This document shows positions 19,207-28,945 of a stretch of DNA of 36,463 nucleotides, in pieces. Location: NCBI GenBank assembly GCA_025769875.1, contig JAGFNK010000523.1, forward strand, positions 1 through 36,463, given 5' to 3'. This DNA is from Russula earlei. Taxonomy: Eukaryota > Basidiomycota > Agaricomycetes > Russulales > Russulaceae. The notes beneath the pieces were generated by a model. It saw nothing but the letters and a program-made list of their open reading frames with translations, was not told where the DNA came from and did no database searches. Position numbers and translations under genes: made by a program. Position 1 is the stretch's first letter, and every line of letters starts with the position of its first letter.

Positions 19207-20275
19207 TGTTAGGAACTGGATTCATGTTCTTGATTGACTGCTTACCAATGCCTGCTTATTTGTTTGCTTACTGACTGGCTGACTCAGGCTTGTCATTGCT
19301 TACTGATCAAATGACTGATGCTTAGGCCCCTTTTACCAACCGAGAATTCTTGAATCTTGAACTTGAACTTGGATTTCGGGATTTTCCGGGAGTGACAGGA
19401 GTGACAGGAGTGATGTAAGTGATATGATGTATATAATAAATTAATATGCATTTTTTTTTGTTGTCATTTGCATATTCACATATTTGGGGTTACACATGAT
19501 GTGTCAGTGTCAAACTCAGAGTTGAGCAGTCCAACTCGAGCTCAACATCTGGGTGCTTGCAGCCCCATTTTCACCAGAGCTGCACATACAAAATTTGCAC
19601 AAAGATGTGCACCCACACATTGGTGACACATATTCTGCCTTAATGACATGCTTGCAATACCCCACTTGGAAGGAGTGGAAGGAAGGATTAGAAAAAATAT
19701 TTTACATATTACATGTAAACCCAGCAAATCACACCGGAAAATAACTCATATTTGAAATGGACTCATATTAGTTTATTATGTCACTTACATCACACCTGTC
19801 ATTCCTGTCACTCCTGGAAAATCCTGAAATCCAAGTTCAAGTTCAGGATTCAAGAATTCTTGGTTGGTAAAAGGGGCCTTAGTGATTGCTTACTGGATTG
19901 ATGACAGATACTAGGAAAGGATGACTCATGCGTGAGTCATCCCTGATACCTTTGAATTGCGGTTCTTGTTTTTGGATAGTAGTGGGTCTCAGCTATGTGC
20001 TCCTGAAGTTTCATATGAATTGGATCAGCTGTTATGAAGATACAGTATAAATACTCTGGTGTATCAGAAGTTGAGCCTTAGGCTCAACTTATTCTCTGAA
20101 TCATATCAGATTCTCCCTCTCTAAAAGAAACTACTGCTCAAGCAATAAGAGGCCCCTCTCTTCTCTTCTATTTACTTTTACCTGTGATAACATCAAAGGT
20201 GTCAAAGTCTAGTGCTTGAACTATATCAAGCAATGCTATTGCTAGAGTAGGAATTTAGATTAGCAAATCTTAACA
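19207..20275 (+). mobile_element. LTR, family D, copy D2, with a MITE inside
   Basis: TGTTAGGAACTGG to AATCTTAACA; about 512 bases after subtracting the MITE (19325-19878) and its TTA duplication. It matches D1 in the TATA region (TATAAATA near 20046), the hairpin at 20068-20090 and the TGACTCA palindrome at 19919-19942. The flanks CTGGG and TGGAT do not match, so this is not a simple solo-LTR insertion; it joins Copia-1 on the left to Copia-2 on the right. Confidence 0.85.
19325..19878. mobile_element. Harbinger-derived MITE
   Basis: 554 bases with ~150-base inverted ends that begin GGCCCCTTTTACCAACC and match the ends of the Harbinger at 594-4734. Perfect TTA duplications at 19322-19324 and 19879-19881. 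It has no transposase; the centre holds short unrelated frames. It could be moved in trans by a Harbinger transposase that recognises the shared ends. Confidence 0.95.
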
Positions 20276-23200
20276 TGGATTGTGGAGTGGAGTACTTGTT
20301 GGGTGCACTCAGATCGGTCTTAGATCAATGGGGGATTGAACACAGATTAACAATACCAGGTTCACCACAACAGAATGGAGTTGCTGAACAATGGAACCAG
20401 ACCCTTGAAGATAAGATGCATGCTAAAGCTTCATGGTGCTGGTCTCAGTCTTGGGTTCTGGGAGCTTGCTACTGATGCAGCTGTTCATACTTACAATTGG
20501 ACTCCAACATGCATTCTCAATTGGCACACACCTCATACATTATGGACAGACAGTCACATTCCAGACATCTCCTATTTTTGTGTCTTCAGATGTAATGTGT
20601 ATGTGCACATGCCTGCCAACAAATGGAAGAAGCTTAATCCAAGATTGGTTGAGATGATCTTCATAGGGTATGAGTCTGGGTCTAAGGGTTACTGACTCTG
20701 AAATCAATCTACCCAAAAGTTATTTTTATCACATGATGTCATCTTAGATGAGCACATACTACCAGCCAGGGGAGATGTTAGTGATGCTCCTCCTCTGGCA
20801 CAACCCTTGGTCCCTTTAGGACCAGAGATACTCACTGTCCCTTATCTCTATGAACCAGAAGGTTGTGCACCTAGTCCCATACCTCTGGAAACCCCACTAA
20901 ATCCTGATACACCTAATTCACTTTATTATACCCCTTCCACTCAGCCTGTTCCACACACTCCACCACACCACATGCAACCTGTGCACCAAGTTCATATGCA
21001 CCAGCCTCACTCAGCATTGCTGGGACCATCCTTTGGTCCACCATGTTCACCCTCACCTAGGCATCTTCAGTCTAATCTGTGTCCTAATCCTAGATTTGTT
21101 GCTACTGACACAGATGTGGGGGGTGCCTATCACATACAGCATTATTAGTGACAGCAGAAGCAATCACTCCAGCTACATTTTGGGAAGTGATGTCATCAGA
21201 CTCTGCTGATGAATGGAGAGCCACATGTCAATATGAGATTGACATGCTTGTTAAGAATGGTACCTGGGACCTTGTTGATCTGCCACTGGGCTGCAAGGCC
21301 ATCAGATCAAGATGGGTGTTTGCATGCAAATCTGATGGCAGATTTTGCATATGTTTAGTTGCAAAGGGGTTCACCCAAGTAGAGGGAATTGATTATGATG
21401 AAACTTTCTCACCAGTTGCCAGATTTGAGTCCTTGAGACTGCTACTAGTGTTGGCCATGCTGGAAGATTAGAAAATTCACCAAATGGATGTCAAATTGGC
21501 ATTCCTCAATGGCACACTGGAGGAAGAGATCTACATGGAGCAACCACAAGGTTTCATTACTCCGAATCAAGAAGACAAAGTCTGTCACTTAAAGAAGGCT
21601 CTCTATGGCCTCAAACAAGCCTCACACACATGGAACTTGCAGTTCCATGGAGTTCTCACTGGGCTTGGCTTCATGCACATGCACTCAGACACTGGATTTT
21701 ATCATCGCCAAGATGTGGGGGGGGACCATAATCATTATCCTCTATGTCAATGATGTCAACATCTTAGGCAATTCACTCTCACTGATTGCAGATATCAAGA
21801 AATCATTGTCCATGTGCTATGAAATGACTGTTCTAGGTGAGATCAAATCCTATCTTAGGATTCATGTTAAGCATGATTGCTCAGCTAAGTGGCTAGACAT
21901 TGATCAATCTAGATACATCTCAGAGATCATCAATTGCTTTGGGATGGCAGATTCCAATCTGGTCCACACTCTGTTGCCCTCCAGGGCAGAGGTCCACTTG
22001 GTCAAGCACTCCAGGGAGGCAACACCTGATGAAATAAAACACTTTCAATGTATTATTGGCAGCCTTCTCTATGTGCAGATTGGGACAAGACCAGACATAT
22101 CATTTGCAGTCTCTTGACTCACCCAATACTCATCTAATCCCTCATCACAACATCTACACCTTGCTAAATATGTGCTATTTTATCTTAACAGCACTTTAGA
22201 TCTAAAACTGTGTTATGATGGCATGTGCAATAGTGGACTACATGGGTACTCCAACTCTAGCCTTGGAGACAATGCAGATCACCTTTGTTCTACCTTGGGC
22301 TATATCTTTCTACTATCCAGTGCTGCAATCTCTTGGTCATTGCACAAACAGAAGACTGTTGCCCAGAGTACCACTCAAGCTAAATATATGGCATTAGCCA
22401 ATGCAGCTAATCAAGCTGCTTGGTATCAGAGCTTCTTCTCCAAGATCGGCTACCAGATCTCCAATCCAATTTCACTTCATGGTGATAACAAAGGTGCAGT
22501 TGATCTCACACTCAATCCAGTCACCAGAAGATGATCAAAACATATCCCTATCAAGCATCACACCATTTGCCAATATATTGAAGATGGACTGATCACACTG
22601 ATCCATATACCTACTATCACATGTTGTGGGTTGCAAAATACCAGAGAGTTTCAAAATGCATTTTATAAGAGATCGCCACCACAAATTAGCTGATCCTTGC
22701 TTGGATATATCACCAATATACTACCAAATTATGGATCACAAAAGAAATAAAGAAATATCATTGTGCTTGCTTTTCGATCTTGCTGATATTACAGGGGAAG
22801 ACTCAAAATTTGATTACAACAGCTCTGGATATAAGTATTTCTCAACACAACATCGTAAAATATCATCTGTGCATATCATAAAAGCCTTGTGTAAAATTAT
22901 AGAGAATTCAGAGGAGCAGGAGGGGAGATACAGACAAAATGGTGAAACTGCATGACAGTGTGTACTCCGATGCCCATCGGGTTTCAAAGTCCGCCACGCT
23001 CAGCTACGCGTCATGTCCGAGTCGCGTTTTCAAGTTACAGTCCTTGGCACTACAGTACTGTAAAGCCCTCCCGTGGCGCAGGGAGCATGTCTCCTATTAT
23101 CCATGACATTGAAAAACTCATTCAAGAGGCATGCACCCAGCTTCGTGCCCAGGTCAAACCCACTCTCTTCAAACATTGTAAATATTTTCCCTTGGCATCT

Positions 23201-23709
23201 GATGCACCCACCACTACCATACCACCATCCTACCGGCTCTTATTCTCACCATAATATGCAGAACTGATTCTCATTAAATTGCTTCCTGATGCTTATACAT
23301 AATGTACATAGTTCATCTATACTAACTGGATCTCGTTGTGTTTGAATGCGGCAACAGACACTGCCGTAGCGGAGATGCAACCAGTTGTATGAGTCAGTGT
23401 GACAATCCATGACGAAAGTTTTGAAACTCCCAATTTTTTGGACTTGCACAATCGGCTTCCTTCTGACACAACCACCCATCCATCTTATACTAAAGTGATG
23501 CTTCAGGGGGCTAGTTCATATATTATCACATCGATTCCAAAAGATCGATCATAAAAATATGTTGTTGATCCATTTCTATTCGTGATTTAGTAAAAGTTTT
23601 GAAACTCCCCACACGTGATAGTACAGGAGAGATGCTTGCTGATGGTCTCACCAAGCCACTTGCTCACACATTGCTTTGGACCTTCATTGATGGTTTAGGT
23701 CTCCTTTGA
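20276..23709 (+). pseudogene. Copia-2: integrase end, reverse transcriptase and RNase H
   Basis: It starts inside the integrase core (GVEYLLGALRSVLDQ, IEHRLTIPGSPQQNGVAEQW with the catalytic Glu). RT follows (WRATCQYEIDMLVKNGTWDL, RWVFACK, MDVKLAFLNGTLEEEIYMEQ, then a YVNDVN box where YVDD is expected), then RNase H (HGYSNSSLGD, ISWSLHKQKTVAQSTTQAKY, SLHGDNKGAVDL) and a terminal GEMLADGLTKPL with a stop at 23707-23709. The frame is broken by stops (for example near 20694 and 21469) and by one extra G in an eight-G run at 21717-21724. Catalytic Asp-to-Asn changes inactivate both RT and RNase H. gag, protease and the 5' LTR are missing. Confidence 0.9.
22614..23621. mobile_element. TA-flanked DNA element of unknown family, ~1 kb
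   Basis: It interrupts the Copia-2 RNase H between IHIPT and GEMLADGL. TA is duplicated (22612-22613, 23622-23623). The ends are inverted: CTATCACATGTTGTGGG and CTATCACGTGTGGGG, with GAGTTTCAAAA just inside both. The TA duplication fits the Tc1/mariner group, but no transposase is visible and the ends match no family I can name. A plus frame of 109 codons (22626-22955) has no recognisable domain. Confidence 0.8.
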
Positions 23710-23934
23710 TCTGATCTACTGACTGTCCTAATCACCTAATCATGGAGGAATGTTGAGATCAGCACTGGCCTGAGCCCTAGGTGCATCATGATACAATCAC
23801 AACTCTGATGTGTTGATGTGTCAGATCACCCAGACTGGGCATTACTGGCTTCAGCTCATATGCTGCAGCACATGTTAGAAACACTAATAGGATGATTTAG
23901 AACAATTGGTAGCTAGTTACCACTTGTCATGAAC

Positions 23935-24864
23935 CATTCTCCGGAGAGGGCCCTTGAAGGACCCTTCCTTATAGGAGGAAACCCAGCCTCCATGGTGTCA
24001 CCCTGTTCACACGAGCAAAAGGGGTGAGTAGAGGTGTCCACAATATCGCGCGTGCATTGTTGCGTGAGCGATTCTTGGCACAATCAACATACAGCAAGCC
24101 CCACTTAATGGCAACCCTTCTAACAATAAAGGACAGTATTAGGGCCCTTCTAGGGACCCTTTAGGACGACTCTAGGTGCTCTACAATGGGTACTAACCTG
24201 GTATCAAAGACCCTACAAAGTGTTATTAGACCAACTCTAATAACTGAAGAATGAACTATAAGGCAATACTAAGGACCTTAATAGAAGTATTAGGGTCGAC
24301 TCTAAGGACCCTAATAGAGCTATATAAGGGCCTTATAAGATAACACTATTCCCTAACCAAACTCCAAGTCCTCAAATGACCGGCCCTAAACTAACTAACA
24401 GGAAATGAATCAGGTGCTCACACGTGCACTAGAACAGCAAACACGTGGACAATGAAAGCTCTTACTCAGCAGCTTACTGAGCATGACTGAGCATGCTCAG
24501 TAAGTGCACTCCGACTTCTTACTCAGCACTCTATTGTGCTTGATAACAAGGTTATGACTTGTTCTCCATTTAGCAGTTCTCTTGTAGTATATAAGCACTC
24601 AATAAAGTAGCGGACAGTCCTCAGACTGTCCATTTGTTTACGGCACTCTCCACTCCTGGGATACTCCTTTAAGGACCGTCCCCTTGTGACTATCCTGGCC
24701 TCTTCCCTGCGTGACTGCTCTACTCTCATGGTAACAGTACCTCTCTGGTATCTGTTACTACTCTGGACTTTACTTCTGGCCCACGCCGTCTTGGACATCT
24801 ATCAACTCATCTTCGAGCTTATCCCTCGCTCTTGAACTGGATAGTTCAATAGTGAGTCTTGACA
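23935..24864 (+). mobile_element. Solo LTR, family C, copy C1
   Basis: 930 bases, TGTCATGAACC to GTGAGTCTTGACA, with perfect CCACT duplications (23930-23934, 24865-24869). TATATAAG at 24588-24595 and the start motif AGACTGTCCA at 24623-24632, shared with family A. Between 24120 and 24360 there are many AGGACCCTAATAG-like sub-repeats. It carries the 35-codon hydrophobic ORF at 24728-24835. Confidence 0.95.
24728..24835 (+). CDS. LTR-encoded hydrophobic micropeptide (35 residues)
   Basis: It begins ATG with MVTVPLWYLLLLWTLLLAHA and ends in ELIPRS before TGA. About 20 residues form a single predicted membrane span. The frame is the first ATG after the predicted RNA start (24623). C2 (26115-26225, minus strand) has 13 synonymous differences over this stretch against five conservative replacements and one internal stop. 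Family A LTRs encode a related VPIWYILVIWLVLLFN span without an ATG. I infer selection on the peptide; function and start site are unknown. It could also be the remnant of a longer leader protein. Confidence 0.5.
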   Translation: MVTVPLWYLLLLWTLLLAHAVLDIYQLIFELIPRS

Positions 24865-24901
24865 CCACTGATCCTTGGACATACTTAGTGATCCATAATG
24901 G

Positions 24902-25730
24902 TGTCAAGACACGTACTGCTGATCCGTGTGGACTCAGGAGCAGGTGGGCAAAGGTCGGAACAGATGGTACGCGGCGTAGGCGGCGTTGAACAAGAGGACG
25001 AGCCAAATGACTAAGATGTACCAGATGGGGACTGGTACGTGTAACTGGAGGCAGAGGCGAAGGTTAGAAGCCAGTGCAACGAAGGGGCTTTAAACAAGGC
25101 AGTCGTAGAGGAGTACCTTGGAAGCGAGAGGAGTCTTTAAACTGAGCGGTCGCAGGGGAGTACCCAGGAAGATGAGAGTATCACAAATGGACAGTCTGAC
25201 GACTGCCATACTTCATTGGGGCTTATATACAGTATACAGGGTCGATTACAAAGCACTGGGACTATTCTAGACTCTTTGGTACCATCCAATAGGACTGCAG
25301 AGGCATAAACTTGCTTGTGTCAACTTTCAGGCTTACTGAGCGCATTACTGATCATTGTGGAGCGATGACATCATTATGATGTCACTGTGGAGCGCTTAGT
25401 GAGCCTATGAGGTCACTGTGGAGTCGCTCAGTCAGCCATGATGTCATTTGAGCCTTGATGACGTCAGATGATTTATGCAACAGTTTCTAAGAGCTTGTGC
25501 CGCTGTTTCGGGTCCGTGGTGGCTGAGTGGCCATGTGGCTGCCACGCGGTGATTACCCGATTAGGAAACTGGTGCCTGGTCGTGTAATAGTGCCTTTGCA
25601 ATAGCAATATCTTGTCCCGCAGGGGGAATAGCCCAGAAAATGGAAGGGAGTCGGCAATGTAACGTGCGAGAGGTCTTTCTTGAGTAAAATAGGACAATCC
25701 TTGGCCAGGACTTGGCCTTGGTTCGTAACA
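24902..25730 (-). mobile_element. Solo LTR, family A, copy A3
   Basis: 829 bases, TGTCAAGACACG to TTCGTAACA on the plus strand, with perfect AATGG duplications (24897-24901, 25731-25735). Very close to the Gypsy-1 LTRs and retaining most CpGs, so it is recent. It sits in the Copia-2 3' LTR between the C1 and C2 copies. Confidence 0.95.
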
Positions 25731-26085
25731 AATGGTAGTCAGCTGTACTGAACTTGGTGGTGGTCTCAGGTACTTAAGAATGCCACAAAGCATGTAGATC
25801 ACTTCAGTTTTGTATCAACCAAACTGAAGTGAGTACTTACTCTATGATATCTTATCACTCTGTACTGATAACACATTGTAGCTATTGTCTGATAGGTACA
25901 TATTCAATATCAATTTTGTTTCAACCAAACTGAACTATTGTCTGATAGATCAGCCTGTGATCTTATCATCTGCTGCTATCTAATCACACATACTGCACAT
26001 TTTCAACACTACTGTCTTTTAGGACTCTCCTTTCTCCCTCTTCTAGTTTAGTCTAGCCCTGGCCTTGATATATATAAACCCACTA

Positions 26086-27049
26086 TGTCAAGACTCACTG
26101 TTGAACAATCCAGTTCAAGAGCGAGGGATAAGTTCAAAGACAAGTCAATAGATGTCCAAGACGGTGTGGGCAAGAAGCAATGTCCAAAGCAGTACCAAGT
26201 ACCAAAGAGGTATGGTTACTGGTAGAGTCGAGCAGTTACACAGGGAAGAGGCCAGAGTGGTCACAAGGGGATGGTCATGAAAGGAGTATCCCAGGGGTAG
26301 AGAGTATCATAAACAAATGGACAGTCTGAAGACTGTCCACTACTTTATTGAGCGCTTATATACTACAAGAGAACTGCCTAATAGGGAACAAGTCATAACC
26401 TTGTTATCAAGCACAATAGACAGATGAGTAAGAAGTCAGAGTACGCTTACTGAGCATGCTCAGTCATGCTCAGTAAGCTGCTGAGTAAGAAGGCTTCTAT
26501 TGATGAGTAAGAGCCTTTACTGTCCACATGTTCACTGCTTCAGTACACATGCAAAGCACCTGATTCATTTACTGTTAGTTAGTTTAGGGCCGGTCATTTG
26601 AGGACTTGTAGTTTGGTTCAGGGAATAGAGTTGCCTATAAGGTCCCTTATATAGTTCTATTATGGTCCTTAGAGTCGTCCCTAATACTTCTATTAAGGTC
26701 CTTAGTATTGCTTTATAGTTTGTTCTATGGTTATTAGAGTTAGTCTAATAATGTATTGTAGGGTCTTTAGTATCATGTTAGTGCCTTTTGTAGAGCACTT
26801 AGAGTCGCCCTAAAGGGCCCTTAGAGAGGCTATAATACTGTCCTTTATTGCTAAAAGGGTTGCCACTAAGTGGGGCTTGCTGTATGTCGATTGTGCTGAG
26901 AATTGCTCACGTGACAATGCGTGCGTGATATTGTGGACACCTCTACTCACCCCTTTTGTCTGTGTGAACAGGGTGGCACCATAGGGGCTGGGTTTCCTCT
27001 ACTAAGGAAGGGTCCTTCAAGGACCCTCTCCGGGAAATGGTTCATGACA
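26086..27049 (-). mobile_element. LTR, family C, copy C2 (inverted relative to C1)
   Basis: 964 bases, TGTCAAGACTCAC to GGTTCATGACA. The flanks CACTA and GTCTG do not match, unlike C1, so one end was probably changed by recombination. With C1 it forms a long inverted repeat around 1.2 kb of sequence. The 43 bases from 27050 to 27092 before Gypsy-1 are unassigned. Confidence 0.9.
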
Positions 27050-27092
27050 GTCTGGTTCTGGCAATGGAGGTGGCTTCTCTAGGACAGGTGAC

Positions 27093-27925
27093 TGTCAAGA
27101 CACGTACTGCTGATCCGTGTGGACTCAGGAGCAGGTGGGCAAGGGTCGGAACAGATGGTACGCGGCGTAGGCGGCGTTGAACAAGAGGACGAGCCAAATG
27201 ACTAAGATGTACCAGATGGGGACTGGTACGTGTAACTGGAGGCAGAGGCGAAGGTTAGAAGCCAGTGCAGCGAGGGGCTTTAAACAAGGCGGTCGTAGAA
27301 GAGTACCTTGGAAGCGAGAGGAGTCTTTAAACTGAGCGGTCGCAGGGGAGTACCCAGGAAGATGAGAGTATCACAAATGGACAGTCTGACGACTGCCATG
27401 CTTCATTGGGGCTTATATACAGTAGTACAGGGTCGATTACAAAGCACTGGGACTATTCTAGACTCTTTGGTACCATCCAATAGGACTACAGAGGCATAAA
27501 CTTGCTTGTGTCCAAGTTTCAGGCTTACTGAGCGCATTACTGATCATTGTGGAGCGATGACATCATTATGATGTCACTGTGGGAGCGCTTAGTGAGCCTA
27601 TGAGGTCACTGTGGAGTCGCTCAGTCAGCCATGATGTCATTGGAGCCTTGATGACGTCAGATGATTTATGCAACAGTTTCTAAGAGTTTGTGCCGCTGTT
27701 TCGGGTCCATGGTGGCTGAGTGGCCATGTGGCTGCCACGCGATGATTACCCGATTAGGAAACTGGTGCCTGGTCGTGTTATAGTGCCTTTGCAATAGCAA
27801 TATCTTGTACCGCAGGAGGGATAGCCCAGAAAATGGAAGGGAGTCGGCAATGCAAAGTGAGAGAGGTTCTTTCTTGAGTAAAATAGGACAATCCTTCGGC
27901 CAGGACTTGGCCTTGGTTCGTAACA
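27093..27925 (-). repeat. Gypsy-1 3' LTR (family A)
   Basis: 833 bases. Compared with the 5' LTR it has one extra base in CAGTAGTACAG (near 27423) and one extra G near 27581. Confidence 0.95.
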
Positions 27926-27942
27926 TTCATCCCCTCTTTATA
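27926..27942 (-). other. Gypsy-1 polypurine tract
   Basis: Minus strand AAAGAGGGGATGAA directly abuts the 3' LTR. Confidence 0.75.
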
Positions 27943-28176
27943 GACTTGTTGCTCCTGCAACAGTAGGGAATTTGTTTCTTTGGAAGGTGGAGTAGTTTGC
28001 ATATGAAGAGTCGAAGTCTGTTGGTTCGTGAGGAGTTCTCCCTTGTTCCTATGATTTGCTTTAGGGGATAGCCTGTGGTCGATTGAGTGCATGTGATCGC
28101 AGGAGTTCTCTGAAAAGTTCGTTGGTAACAAGGATAAAGGTAGTCATCGACAGAGGTCATGATGAGAGTTGTTGGT
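27943..28176 (-). other. Gypsy-1 region between pol stop and purine tract
   Basis: About 230 bases after the chromodomain stop. Two overlapping short frames are open here: one from an ATG near 28161 for 78 codons ending at the purine tract, and one reading NKGELLTNQQTSTLHMQTTP. Neither has known features, so I do not call a gene. Confidence 0.4.
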
Positions 28177-28945
28177 TTAGGGGTTACTCCTGGTGGGAAT
28201 TGTTCTAAGCGCCTTCGGATATTTCCGATGGAAGTCTTTAACAAGTGATTGCGCTCTTGATAGGTTAGATGCTGGCTCCCAAGTATTTTCTGCAACCTGT
28301 ATACCCTTTCCATTTAACTAGGTATTGGATTCCTTTGCGGTTTGGGGAGAGCCGAGAGTTTAGGATCTGTTCTACTTCATATTGTTCTTCACCTTCGACT
28401 AATATTGGTGGCGGGTTTGAAAAGTTAGGACCATGGGCAATGGTTTCTTTGTAAGGTTTAATCAGGGAGTGGTGAAAAACTGGGTGTATCTTCCAAGACT
28501 TTGGTAGCTCGAGGCGAACGTTTACTGGATAGGCAGTGGTGACTTTGAATGGTCCATAGCGTCGAGGGGCTAGTTTTGCTTTTGGGTGAGTGGTTCGTAG
28601 ATTCGTGGCTTCCAGCCATACTTGATCCCCTTCTTTAAAACGAAATGTGGAGGATTGAGGTCCTGATTGCTTCATGATTTCTGTTGCTCGGTTCAGGGAG
28701 GCAGCTACTTCTTCTCTGAGTTGGTTTAGTCTTGATAGTCTTTCTTGGATTGAAGGGAACTTTGATGTAAAGGCAAGGGGCGGAGCAAATGTTGGGTTAA
28801 AGCCATACCAGACTTCAAACGGGGGTTTGTTCGTAGCACTGTGTTGTCTGGCATTATGTGCGAACTCCATAAAGGGAACTAGTTCTGCCCAATTGTCTGC
28901 TTGATGGTTGCAAAATATTCGTAGGTATTGTTCTAGTTCTTGGTT
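28177..28945 (-). pseudogene. Gypsy-1 integrase C-terminal part and chromodomain
   Basis: Reads FAHNARQHSATNKPPFEVWY and FRFKEGDQVWLEATNLRTTH, then APRRYGPFKVTTAYPVNVRL and IHPVFHHSLIKPY (GPY/F module). The chromodomain is YEVEQILNSRLSPNRKGIQY and LVKWKGYTG. An extra base at about 28294 throws the frame out; the shifted frame completes the domain with the aromatic NTWEPASNL block and stops at 28177-28179. The domain probably targets integration to heterochromatin. Apart from the indel it looks intact. Confidence 0.9.

Larger units (their letters stand above)
23751..26085 (+). repeat. Copia-2 3' LTR (family F), in three pieces
   Basis: It begins TGTTGAGATCAGCAC directly after a GGAGGAA purine tract (23741-23750). 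The pieces are 23751-23934, 24870-24901 and 25736-26085, separated by LTRs C1 and A3 and their duplications. The last piece holds two TTTCAACCAAACTGAA-like repeats and a TATATATAAACC promoter box near 26068, and is then cut by C2 at 26086. The part that should follow is not identifiable. Confidence 0.75.

Noticed and set aside
22955..23065. Possible small pogo-like element (ACAGTGTGTACTCC to TACAGTACTGTA)
   Set aside because: The two ends are not inverted copies of each other and no clear target duplication is seen.
7952..27092. GTGAC flanks at both Copia-1 (7952-7956) and Gypsy-1 (27088-27092) as a duplicated target site
   Set aside because: The two ends belong to unrelated element families; a five-base match is expected by chance.
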